Part shown: piece by piece, positions 27,654 through 35,509 of the stretch
Layout of the letters: every line of letters begins with the position of its first letter
Position numbering within the stretch: position 1 is the stretch's first letter
Source: Streptomyces sp. RB17
Lineage (GTDB): Bacteria; Actinomycetota; Actinomycetes; Streptomycetales; Streptomycetaceae
Length of the DNA stretch: 64,000 nucleotides
Assembly: GCF_009604455.1 (NCBI RefSeq)
Contig: NZ_WEGL01000009.1
Location: 1 to 64,000, forward strand
Direction: 5' to 3'
Notes under the pieces: model-generated
What the model was told of the DNA's origin: nothing
What the model saw: only the letters and a program-made list of their open reading frames with translations
Databases searched by the model: none
Position numbers and translations under genes: made by a program

Positions 27654-28778
27654 GTGATCGACGTGAAGGTCGGCATCCCCCGCGAGGTCAAGAACAACGA
27701 GTTCCGGGTGGCCATCACCCCCGCCGGTGTGCACGAGCTGGTGCGCAACGGGCACCAGGTCGTCATCGAGCGGGGCGCCGGCCTCGGCTCCTCGATCACG
27801 GACGAGGAGTACGTCTCCGCCGGTGCCGGGATCCTCGACACGGCCGACGAGGTGTGGGCCACCGCCGACCTGCTGCTGAAGGTCAAGGAGCCCATCGCGC
27901 AGGAGTACCACCGCCTCCGCAAGGACCAGATCCTCTTCACCTACCTGCACCTGGCCGCCTCCAAGGAGTGCACGGACGCGCTCATCGAGTCCGGCACCAC
28001 GGCCATCGCCTACGAGACCGTCGAGCTGCCGAACCGCGCCCTGCCGCTGCTCGCCCCGATGTCCGAGGTCGCGGGCCGGCTGGCCCCGCAGGTCGGCGCC
28101 TACCACCTGATGCGCGCGGCCGGCGGCCGCGGCGTGCTGCCCGGCGGCGTCCCCGGCGTGACCCCGGCCAAGGCCGTCGTCATCGGCGGCGGTGTCTCCG
28201 GCTGGAACGCCACCCAGGTCGCCGTCGGCATGGGCTTCGACGTGACCCTGCTCGACCGCGACATCAACAAGCTGCGCGAGGCCGACAAGATCTTCGGTAC
28301 GAAGGTCAAGGCGATCATGTCCAACTCCTTCGAGCTGGAGAAGGCCGTCCTCGACGCCGACCTCGTCATCGGCGCGGTCCTCATCCCGGGCGCCAAGGCC
28401 CCGAAGCTGGTCACCAACGAGCTGGTGGCCCGCATGAAGCCCGGAAGTGTCCTTGTCGACATCGCGATCGACCAGGGCGGCTGCTTCGAGGACTCGCACC
28501 CCACGACGCACGCCGAGCCGACCTTCCGGGTGCACAACTCGGTCTTCTACTGCGTCGCCAACATGCCCGGCGCGGTGCCCAACACCTCCACCAACGCCCT
28601 GACCAACGCGACGCTGCCCTACATCGTGTCGCTCGCCAACAACGGCTGGGTCGAGGCGCTGCGCCGCGACGCCGCGCTCGCCAAGGGTCTCAACACCCAT
28701 GACGGCAAGGTCGTTTACCGGGAGGTCGCGGAGGCGCACGGCCTGGAGCACGTGGAGCTGGAGACCCTGCTCGGCTGA
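27654..28778 (+). CDS. ald: Alanine dehydrogenase
   Basis: A 374-residue NAD-dependent alanine dehydrogenase (L-alanine to pyruvate and ammonium). The N-terminal substrate lobe has the conserved VGIPREVKNNEFRVA and a catalytic HLA in TYLHLAASKE. The NAD-binding Rossmann motif VIGGGVSGWNA is near residues 173-183, and the active-site Asp is in VDIAIDQGGCFE. Length and sequence are full. The GTG at 27654 follows AAGGA. It has its own promoter and a strong terminator at 28884-28916. Confidence 0.95.
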   Translation: MIDVKVGIPREVKNNEFRVAITPAGVHELVRNGHQVVIERGAGLGSSITDEEYVSAGAGILDTADEVWATADLLLKVKEPIAQEYHRLRKDQILFTYLHLAASKECTDALIESGTTAIAYETVELPNRALPLLAPMSEVAGRLAPQVGAYHLMRAAGGRGVLPGGVPGVTPAKAVVIGGGVSGWNATQVAVGMGFDVTLLDRDINKLREADKIFGTKVKAIMSNSFELEKAVLDADLVIGAVLIPGAKAPKLVTNELVARMKPGSVLVDIAIDQGGCFEDSHPTTHAEPTFRVHNSVFYCVANMPGAVPNTSTNALTNATLPYIVSLANNGWVEALRRDAALAKGLNTHDGKVVYREVAEAHGLEHVELETLLG

Positions 28779-28883
28779 CCCGACCGACCTCTGTTGACCC
28801 GGCCGGCCCTGTGACCTGCTGAGTCGCTAAGTCGCCCGGTCATAAAAGGCGATTCGTCAACACGACTCGTCAACACGTCGCAC

Positions 28884-28916
28884 CCGGCCGGACCTTACCC
28901 GACAAGGTCCGGCCGG
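28884..28916 (+). terminator. ald terminator
   Basis: Arms CCGGCCGGACCTT and AAGGTCCGGCCGG are perfectly complementary over 13 bp with a 7-nt loop, about 105 nt after the ald stop. There is no long T-run. Confidence 0.8.
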
Positions 28917-29074
28917 ATGTGTGTATGGTCACTTGGCGACTCTTGGTCAACTCGCCTCGAACGTAACCCTTCGACCGATTCGCACACCGGTGAAACCTGC
29001 TGTGCGACGGCCGTACGCCCTTGACAGCGAGATGTTTCATTGCCGACACATCCTGCCGGGTCCGGCGGATTGTG

Positions 29075-29104
29075 TTGCTGCGGACCGCCGACACGCCATA
29101 GAGT
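29075..29104 (+). promoter_or_regulatory. Candidate parA promoter
   Basis: TTGCTG (29075-29080) and TAGAGT (29099-29104) are spaced by 18 nt, placing transcription start near 29111. A strong AAGGAGGT ribosome-binding site follows at 29160-29167, 10 nt before the GTG. A second perfect -35 TTGACA at 29021-29026 has no convincing -10 partner. Confidence 0.5.
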
Positions 29105-29177
29105 CGCCAACCGTCGGCATGGTGCCACGCTGACCTTGTCTAGAAGTTTCCTGGTCACCAAGGAGGTAAGACGACTT

Positions 29178-30353
29178 GTGAATGAGTCGACATTTTCTCC
29201 CGGGGGTGGTCAACCAGGAATGCCTGCACGGGGCCAGGGCCCCGCGGGATTCGAGGCTGTCGGCTCCGTAGCTGTGCGCACCTTCGCAGCCCACCAGAGT
29301 TCCGGTCCGCAGGCGGCCGGGACAGCACACCCGAGCATGGATGGCCATCACGTGAACGCCATGGCCGGCGACGGAAGTGGCGCGCCCCACAACCACCTCG
29401 CCGACTACGACGAACTGCCCGAGGGGCACTTCTACGACCCCGACGCCGAGTACGAGCCCGATCCGGAGTACGCGGCCACGCTCGCGCCCGACGCGGCCCG
29501 ACAGCGCCGCGAGCGCGTCGGCCCGACCGGACGCCCGCTGCCGTACTTCCCGATCCCCGGCCCGCTGACCGACCACGGCCCCGCGAAGATCATCGCGATG
29601 TGCAACCAGAAGGGTGGCGTCGGCAAGACGACGTCGACCATCAACCTGGGTGCCGCGCTCGCGGAGTACGGCCGGCGCGTGCTGCTCGTGGACTTCGACC
29701 CGCAGGGCGCGCTGTCGGTGGGACTCGGCGTCAACCCGATGGAACTCGACCTGACGGTCTACAACCTGCTCATGGAGCGGGGCATGTCCGCCGACGAGGT
29801 CCTGCTGAAGACCGCGGTCCCCAACATGGACCTGCTGCCGTCCAACATCGACCTGTCGGCCGCCGAGGTCCAGCTGGTCTCCGAGGTCGCCCGCGAGTCG
29901 ACGCTGCAGCGCGCCCTGAAGCCGCTGATGCCCGACTACGACTACATCGTGATCGACTGTCAGCCCTCGCTCGGCCTGCTCACCGTCAACGCCCTGACGG
30001 CCGCTCACAAGGTGATCGTGCCGCTGGAGTGCGAGTTCTTCGCCCTGCGCGGTGTGGCGCTGCTGACCGAGACCATCGAGAAGGTCCAGGAGCGGCTCAA
30101 CCCCGACCTCGAACTGGACGGCATCCTCGCCACGATGTACGACTCGCGCACGGTCCACAGCCGTGAGGTCCTGGCCCGTGTGGTCGAGGCGTTCGACGAC
30201 CACGTCTACCACACGGTCATCGGACGCACCGTCCGCTTCCCGGAGACCACGGTCGCCGGCGAGCCGATCACCACGTACGCCTCCAACTCCGTCGGCGCCG
30301 CCGCCTACCGCCAGCTCGCCAGGGAGGTGCTCGCCCGGTGTCACGCCGAGTGA
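29178..30353 (+). CDS. ParA/Soj-type chromosome-partitioning ATPase
   Basis: A 391-residue ParA-family ATPase. Residues 1-125 are a poorly conserved, disordered leader ending YFPIPGPLTDHGPAKI. The deviant Walker A NQKGGVGKTTSTINLG starts near residue 142, followed by VLLVDFDPQGALSVGLG and YIVIDCQPSLGLLT. It probably drives or times DNA or protein-complex positioning. This is not the oriC parAB pair: no parB follows. Instead it overlaps a ribbon-helix-helix-like gene and scpA/scpB come next, linking it to SMC-kleisin condensin. The GTG start is set by AAGGAGGT. Confidence 0.88.
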   Translation: MNESTFSPGGGQPGMPARGQGPAGFEAVGSVAVRTFAAHQSSGPQAAGTAHPSMDGHHVNAMAGDGSGAPHNHLADYDELPEGHFYDPDAEYEPDPEYAATLAPDAARQRRERVGPTGRPLPYFPIPGPLTDHGPAKIIAMCNQKGGVGKTTSTINLGAALAEYGRRVLLVDFDPQGALSVGLGVNPMELDLTVYNLLMERGMSADEVLLKTAVPNMDLLPSNIDLSAAEVQLVSEVARESTLQRALKPLMPDYDYIVIDCQPSLGLLTVNALTAAHKVIVPLECEFFALRGVALLTETIEKVQERLNPDLELDGILATMYDSRTVHSREVLARVVEAFDDHVYHTVIGRTVRFPETTVAGEPITTYASNSVGAAAYRQLAREVLARCHAE

Positions 30354-30895
30354 GTCTGCCCGGGGCCGACGAACTCTTCCGCACGACAGGGGGGACGGCG
30401 CTGCAGCCGTCGACTCCCCGCCGCTCGGCCAACGGAGAGGCCCGGGTGCCGGCTCCCGCGGGGGAGAGCGACGACGCGGCCGCCGCCGAGGACGCGCCGC
30501 AGTCGGTGCCGGTCCAGGGCGGCGACGGCGAGGGCGCGGAGCATGTCGCCGCGGAGGCCGAGCAGGACGGGGCGGGCGAGTCCCGCACCCGCCCGGCGCG
30601 TCGTCAGGCGGCGCAGGACGGTTCTGATGCGCCTTCCGCCGCGGCGTCGCGGAAGCGGGGGCGGTCGCCGTCGCGGCGGCCCAGCGGCCGCGAGCGGCAC
30701 GACGAGAAGATCACGGTGTATGTGTCCGCCGAGGAGCTGATGGACCTCGAACACGCTCGTCTGGTGCTCCGCGGGGAGCACGGGCTGGCGGTCGACCGCG
30801 GGCGGATCGTCCGCGAGGCGGTGGCCGTGGTCCTGGCCGACCTGGAGTCCCGAGGGGACGCGAGCATCCTCGTGCGCCGGCTGCGGGGGCGGTAG
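30338..30895 (+). CDS. ParA-linked protein with ribbon-helix-helix-like C-terminus
   Basis: A 185-residue protein with no family I can name. Residues 1-120 are acidic and then Arg/Ser-rich, low complexity. Residues from about 123 to 172 run KITVYVSAEELMDLEHARLV, then GLAVDRGRIVREAVAVVLADLE: a short strand followed by two helices, the pattern of ribbon-helix-helix DNA-binding domains such as CopG or ParG. The GTG at 30338 lies inside parA (16-nt overlap), so translation is coupled. It may be the DNA-binding partner of this ParA in place of ParB; that is inference. scpA starts 18 nt later. Confidence 0.7.
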   Translation: MSRRVSLPGADELFRTTGGTALQPSTPRRSANGEARVPAPAGESDDAAAAEDAPQSVPVQGGDGEGAEHVAAEAEQDGAGESRTRPARRQAAQDGSDAPSAAASRKRGRSPSRRPSGRERHDEKITVYVSAEELMDLEHARLVLRGEHGLAVDRGRIVREAVAVVLADLESRGDASILVRRLRGR

Positions 30896-30913
30896 CGGTA
30901 GCCTGCGGGGGCT

Positions 30914-32530
30914 ATGACCTCGAACGACGTTCCCGTCCCCGGCGCCGGCGCCGGCCGTCGGCGTGCGCTGGGGCGGGGTCCAGGGGTTCCGCGAGTGGCT
31001 CCGCCGGTTGCGCCGGAGACCGAGCCGGCGCCCGCGGCCCACACTCCGGCCCAGGCCGGCGGGCCCGACGCCCGGCCGGCAGAGGCACCCGCAGCCACCG
31101 CGCCCCCGCTGCCCGAAGACCGTACAGCGGCCGAGCCGGAACTACTCGCAGCTGCCGAGCCGGAAGCTTTGGCAGTCGCCGCCCCCCGAACTCCCGCAGT
31201 CACCGAACCCGAAGTTCCCACGGCCGGCGACCCGGAAGCGCCCGCAGCTGCGGACTCCGGCGGGTCCGCGCCTGTCGAGCCGGAGGGGCTGATGGCCGCT
31301 GGGTCGGAGGTTTTCGCGGTCGGTGAGCCGGAGGCGGCCGCAGCTGCGGGCTCCGGCGGGTCCGCGCCTGTCGAGCCGGAGGGGCAGGTGGGCACTGGGT
31401 CGGAGGTTTTCGCGGTCGGTGAGCCGGAGGCGGCCGCAGCTGCGGGCTCCGGCGGGTCCGCGCCTGTCGAGCCGGAGGGGCTGGTGGCCGCTGGGTCGGG
31501 AGTTTTCGCGGTCGGTGAGCCGCCGGCGGCCGCAGCCGCTGACTCCGAAGGGCCGGCGCCTGCCGAGTCAGAAGTTTTCTCAGCCGCCGAGCCCAAAGCT
31601 CCCGCAGCCGCCGAGCCCAAAGCTCCCGCGGTCGGCGAGCCCAAAGCTCCAGCGGTCGGCGAGCCGGAGGCTCCCGCAGCCGCTGAACGTGGAGAGACAG
31701 TGGAGCCCCAAGGCCCTGTCGACGGGGTCTTCAAGGTCCGGCTCGCCAACTTCGAGGGGCCCTTCGATCTCCTCCTCCAGCTGATCTCGAAGCACAAGCT
31801 GGACGTCACCGAGGTCGCGCTCTCCAAGGTCACCGATGAGTTCATGGCGCACATCCGGGCCATGGGACCCGACTGGGACCTGGATCAGACGACCGAGTTC
31901 CTGGTCGTCGCCGCCACGCTGCTCGATCTGAAGGCGGCACGGCTGCTGCCCGCCGCCGAGGTCGAGGACGAGGCCGACCTGGCGCTGCTGGAGGCGCGGG
32001 ACCTGCTGTTCGCGCGACTGCTGCAGTACCGCGCGTACAAACAGATCGCGGACATCTTCAACCGGCGCCTCGACGACGAGGCCCGCCGCTGGCCCCGTAC
32101 CGTCGGCCTGGAACCGCACCACGCGGAGCTGCTGCCCGAGGTCGTCATCAGCATCGGCCCCGAGGGCTTCGCCCGGCTCGCGGTCAAGGCGATGCAGCCC
32201 AAGCCCAAGCCGCAGGTCTACGTCGACCACATCCACGCCCCGCTGGTCAGCGTGCAGGAACAGGCCGGAATCGTGGTCGCGCGGCTGAAGGAGCTGGGCG
32301 AGGCCAGCTTCCGGGCGCTGGTCGAGGACGCCGACGACACCCTCACCGTCGTGGCCCGGTTCCTCGCCCTGCTGGAGCTGTACCGCGAGAAGGCCGTCGC
32401 CCTGGAGCAGGAGGCCGCGCTCGGGGAGCTGCTCGTGCGCTGGACCGGCGGTGACACCGACACGGCACCGATGGTCACCGACGAGTTCGACCGGCCGCCC
32501 GAGCGGGCCGAGGAGGAGAAGAAGGCATGA
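30914..32530 (+). CDS. scpA: Segregation and condensation protein A (kleisin) with long N-terminal repeat region
   Basis: A 538-residue ScpA. The kleisin core begins near residue 272 with VFKVRLANFEGPFDLLLQLI and has the usual length of about 265, including TTEFLVVAATLLDLKAARLL and the C-terminal winged-helix region LTVVARFLALLELYREKAV. It bridges the SMC heads with ScpB. The first 270 residues are an Ala/Glu/Pro-rich disordered extension made partly of 32-residue repeats, absent from usual ScpA. The ATG at 30914 is 18 nt after the previous stop; an internal start nearer the core cannot be excluded. The ATGA overlap couples scpB. Confidence 0.9.
   Translation: MTSNDVPVPGAGAGRRRALGRGPGVPRVAPPVAPETEPAPAAHTPAQAGGPDARPAEAPAATAPPLPEDRTAAEPELLAAAEPEALAVAAPRTPAVTEPEVPTAGDPEAPAAADSGGSAPVEPEGLMAAGSEVFAVGEPEAAAAAGSGGSAPVEPEGQVGTGSEVFAVGEPEAAAAAGSGGSAPVEPEGLVAAGSGVFAVGEPPAAAAADSEGPAPAESEVFSAAEPKAPAAAEPKAPAVGEPKAPAVGEPEAPAAAERGETVEPQGPVDGVFKVRLANFEGPFDLLLQLISKHKLDVTEVALSKVTDEFMAHIRAMGPDWDLDQTTEFLVVAATLLDLKAARLLPAAEVEDEADLALLEARDLLFARLLQYRAYKQIADIFNRRLDDEARRWPRTVGLEPHHAELLPEVVISIGPEGFARLAVKAMQPKPKPQVYVDHIHAPLVSVQEQAGIVVARLKELGEASFRALVEDADDTLTVVARFLALLELYREKAVALEQEAALGELLVRWTGGDTDTAPMVTDEFDRPPERAEEEKKA
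31244..31627 (+). repeat. Four 96-bp tandem repeats in scpA
   Basis: The landmark GCAGCTGC or GCAGCCGC recurs at 31244, 31340, 31436 and 31532, exactly 96 bp apart. Units encode 32 residues such as SGGSAPVEPEGLVAAGS then FAVGEPEAAAAAG. The first three units are nearly identical at silent sites; the fourth has diverged. Confidence 0.9.
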
Positions 32531-33174
32531 GCGAGACCACAGAGCTCCCCCCGGGGCTGCGCGGCGTCGCCGATCTCGACCTCAAGCCCGCCCTGGAGGC
32601 GATGCTCATGGTCGTGGACGAGCCCGCGACCGAGGAGCACCTGGCCAAGCTGCTGGAGCGGCCCAGACGGCAGGTCGCCGACGCGCTGCGGGAGCTGGCC
32701 GACGAGTACACCGTGCAGGGCCGCGGCTTCGAGCTGCGGTTCGTCGCGGGCGGCTGGCGCTTCTACACCCGCGCCGACTACGCGCCCGCCGTCGAACGGC
32801 TGGTCCTGGACGGCCAGACCGCCCGGCTCACCCAGGCCGCGCTGGAGACCCTCGCGGTCGTCGCCTACCGCCAGCCGGTCAGCCGCAGCCGCGTCTCCGC
32901 CGTACGAGGAGTCAACTGCGACGGTGTGATGCGCACCCTCCTGCAGCGGGGTCTGGTCGAGGAGGCGGGCACGGAACCCGAAACAGGTGCGATCCTGTAC
33001 AGGACGACGAACTACTTCCTGGAGCGGATGGGCCTGCGTGGCCTGGACGAGCTTCCGGAGCTCGCGCCCTTCCTCCCGGAGGCGGAGGCGATCGAGGCCG
33101 AGACCCAGGAGGGGGCTTTGTCGTTCGACCCGGACGCGCCCGACGCGCCCGGTGCTCAGGACGCAGACGACTAA
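32527..33174 (+). CDS. scpB: Segregation and condensation protein B
   Basis: A 215-residue ScpB, which dimerises and binds the ScpA kleisin in the SMC complex. Two winged-helix domains are seen: LKPALEAMLMVVDEPATEEH and LTQAALETLAVVAYRQPVSR followed by RGVNCDGVMRTLLQRGLVEE, a very conserved ScpB motif. The ATG overlaps the scpA stop (ATGA). A low-complexity acidic tail ends the protein. The pseudouridine synthase gene follows after 13 nt. Confidence 0.94.
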   Translation: MSETTELPPGLRGVADLDLKPALEAMLMVVDEPATEEHLAKLLERPRRQVADALRELADEYTVQGRGFELRFVAGGWRFYTRADYAPAVERLVLDGQTARLTQAALETLAVVAYRQPVSRSRVSAVRGVNCDGVMRTLLQRGLVEEAGTEPETGAILYRTTNYFLERMGLRGLDELPELAPFLPEAEAIEAETQEGALSFDPDAPDAPGAQDADD

Positions 33175-33187
33175 GACGGAAACCTTG

Positions 33188-34261
33188 ATGCGAAGCAGCG
33201 GCAGCGGCAGGAACAGCGGCGGGCGCGGTAACTACCGCGGCGCCGGCAACAACCGGGACGAGCGGCAGGGGCAGGGCCGTCCCAGCAAGCCCCGCCCCGA
33301 GGAGCGCCGCTACGACGTGGGCCCCGGGGCCACGAAGGACGGCCCCAAGGCCGGGCGCGGCGGCGCGGCCCGCGGTGGCGCCAAGGGCGGCCCCAAGCAG
33401 GCCCAGCAGGGCGGCGGGCGCGGTCGTACGGCCCCCGCGCGCTCGCGTGAGTACGAGACGCGCGTCGAGGAGCGCAACCGCGAGCGCTACGCCGGGAAGA
33501 AGGACATCAAGCTGCCCAAGACCTTCCCGGGCGCCGAGCAGGAGGGCGAGCGGCTGCAGAAGGTCCTCGCGCGCGCCGGCTACGGCTCCCGGCGGGCCTG
33601 CGAGGAGCTGATCGAGCAGGCGCGGGTGGAGGTCAACGGCGAGATCGTCCTGGAGCAGGGCCGCCGGGTCGACCCGGAGAAGGACGAGGTCAAGGTCGAC
33701 GGCCTGACGGTCGCCACGCAGTCGTACCAGTTCTTCTCGCTGAACAAGCCCGCCGGTGTGGTCTCCACCATGGAGGACCCCGAGGGCAGGCAGTGCCTCG
33801 GGGACTACGTCACCAACCGCGAGACGCGGCTCTTCCACGTCGGCCGGCTGGACACCGAGACCGAGGGCGTCATCCTGCTCACCAACCACGGCGAGCTGGC
33901 GCACCGCCTGACCCACCCCAAGTACGGCGTGAAGAAGACCTACCTCGCGGCGATCGTCGGCCCGATCCCGCGCGACCTCGGCAAGCGCCTGAAGGACGGC
34001 ATCCAGCTGGAGGACGGCTACGCGCGCGCGGACCACTTCCGGGTCGTGGAGCAGACCGGCAAGAACTACCTGGTCGAGGTGACCCTGCACGAGGGCCGCA
34101 AGCACATCGTGCGACGCATGCTCGCGGAGGCGGGCTTCCCGGTCGAGAAGCTGGTCCGCACCGCCTTCGGGCCGATCACCCTCGGCGACCAGAAGTCGGG
34201 CTGGCTGCGCCGGCTGTCCAACACCGAGGTCGGGATGCTGATGAAGGAAGTCGACCTCTAA
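33188..34261 (+). CDS. RsuA/RluB-type pseudouridine synthase
   Basis: A 357-residue rRNA pseudouridine synthase. Residues 1-115 are Arg/Gly/Lys-rich and disordered. An S4 domain follows (RLQKVLARAGYGSRRACEEL), then the catalytic domain with the active-site Asp in FHVGRLDTETEGVILLTN and KTYLA. This fusion of a basic tail, S4 and RsuA-like core resembles RluB, which modifies helix 80-93 of 23S rRNA; the exact target is inferred. The ATG at 33188 lies 13 nt after scpB, an association common in bacteria (scpA-scpB-rluB). Confidence 0.9.
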   Translation: MRSSGSGRNSGGRGNYRGAGNNRDERQGQGRPSKPRPEERRYDVGPGATKDGPKAGRGGAARGGAKGGPKQAQQGGGRGRTAPARSREYETRVEERNRERYAGKKDIKLPKTFPGAEQEGERLQKVLARAGYGSRRACEELIEQARVEVNGEIVLEQGRRVDPEKDEVKVDGLTVATQSYQFFSLNKPAGVVSTMEDPEGRQCLGDYVTNRETRLFHVGRLDTETEGVILLTNHGELAHRLTHPKYGVKKTYLAAIVGPIPRDLGKRLKDGIQLEDGYARADHFRVVEQTGKNYLVEVTLHEGRKHIVRRMLAEAGFPVEKLVRTAFGPITLGDQKSGWLRRLSNTEVGMLMKEVDL

Positions 34262-34288
34262 GTCGGCCAAGCCGACCCGCACAACGCC

Positions 34289-34337
34289 TTGCCGCGATCA
34301 CACTCCCCCTTTATCGTCAGACTGACGATAAAGGGGG
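34289..34337 (+). promoter_or_regulatory. Promoter with perfect 33-bp palindromic operator
   Basis: Two 16-nt arms (34305-34320, starting CCCCCTTTATCG, and 34322-34337) are perfectly inverse with a single central base. A possible promoter, TTGCCG (34289-34294) and TATCGT (34312-34317) spaced 17 nt, puts the -10 inside the left arm, as expected for a repressor site. The right arm also supplies the GGGGG ribosome-binding site of the next gene. A role as rluB terminator is possible but there is no T-run. Confidence 0.7.
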
Positions 34338-34956
34338 ATGGTGATCCTATGTCCAAGCGTGCCGCCACCGGGGCACTCCTGGGCCTCGCCCTCGGGGACG
34401 CCCTCGGCTTCCCGGCCGAGTTCAACGACGTGCCCCAGATCCTCGCCAAGTGCGGGCCCTGGCGCGAGATGGAGCTGCCGCGGCGGGCCTTCGTCTCCGA
34501 CGACACCCAGATGACCCTCGCCGTCGGGCGGGGACTGCGGACGGCCAGGGAGCGCGGGTACCTCGCGCCCAGGCGGCTGGAGCGGCCGCTGCGCGAGGAG
34601 TCCGTGGACTGGTTCCACGCGCCGGAGAACAACCGGGCCCCGGGCAACACGTGCCTGACCGCGTGCAATCTGCTCAACGACGAGCGTCGGCCGTGGCAGG
34701 ACGCCGGCCAGGCCGGCTCCAAGGGCTGCGGTGCCAACATGCGGGTCGCCCCCGTCGGGCTCGCCCCCGGCCTCAGTGACGAACAGCGCGCCGGCGCCGC
34801 CCAGTTGCAGTCCGGGCTCACCCACGGCCACCCGACCGCGCTCGCCGCCTGCGACCTCACCGCCCGCGCCGTCCACCTGTTCGCGGGGCGCACCGACCCG
34901 ACCGGACCGGTCGGCCGACTGCGCTCGTACGCCCTCGACCACCGCACGCTCCCCGA

Positions 34957-34990
34957 GAGCTCTCGGCTTCGCTCGAGCCGGGGGGACCCC
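34957..34990. mobile_element. Short palindromic insertion 1 in the ADP-ribosylglycohydrolase gene
   Basis: A 34-bp segment with GAGCTCTC and CGGCT...AGCCG self-complementary parts, ending GGGGGGACCCC. It carries no coding capacity. I recall very similar short elements scattered in Streptomyces intergenic DNA, but no second copy was seen in this window. Its removal restores the frame. Confidence 0.7.
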
Positions 34991-35178
34991 AACCGACCAC
35001 ACCTGGCCCGGCGACCTGTGGACCCGCTCCAGGACTCCAGCCCCCGAGCACTTCATCGCGCGCGGCTGGGACGAGTGCCTGGCCGTGCTCCACCGGCTCC
35101 AGGAGGCCGTACGGACCGTCTCCCCGGAGACCGACGCCTGCCTGGCCACCGGCGCGGGCTGGATCGCCGAGGAGGCCC

Positions 35179-35290
35179 CTGGGCCCTGTCGCCGGATTCC
35201 CGCCTGCCCGGCGACGCCTGGCACGCACGCACCAGACGCCTCCGGGCCCGCCCTCCGGGCGGACGACGGGAATCTGACGACAGGGCCCAG
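35179..35290. mobile_element. MITE-like 112-bp inverted-repeat insertion 2
   Basis: The ends are 24-bp terminal inverted repeats matching at 22 positions, each starting CTGGGCCCTGTCG and ending GATTCCCG. The interior is also partly self-complementary. There is no open frame of note. The length, 112 bp, is exactly the shift needed (+1), and precise removal gives the in-frame GAGGCCCCCACC (EAPT). No target-site duplication is evident. Confidence 0.8.
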
Positions 35291-35509
35291 CCACCGGGCT
35301 GCTGTGCTTCCTGCTCTTCCCCGACGAGCCCGTCACCGCCCTGCGCCGGGCCGCATGCTCCTCCGGCGACTCCGACTCCATCGCCTGCCTCACCGGCGCC
35401 TTCGCGGGCGCCTGGCTGGGCGAGGCGGCCTGGCCCGCCGACTGGGCGGAGCGGATCGGGTACCGGGGCGACCTGTTGGCGTTGGGTGCGCTCTGGGACG
35501 CTTGGGCCC

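Larger units (their letters stand above)
28779..29177. other. 399-bp gap between ald and parA
   Basis: It contains the ald terminator (28884-28916), two direct copies of TCGTCAACACG at 28854-28864 and 28867-28877 (13-bp spacing), and the parA promoter. No parS-like GTTTCACGTGAAAC site and no gene were found. Confidence 0.7.

Noticed and set aside
28779-29177. A parS centromere near parA.
   Set aside because: No GTTTCACGTGAAAC or close match was found, and parB is absent.
34305-34337. The palindrome as a simple terminator of the pseudouridine synthase gene.
   Set aside because: It overlaps promoter-like boxes and a ribosome-binding site and has no T-run, so an operator is more likely. Not fully excluded.
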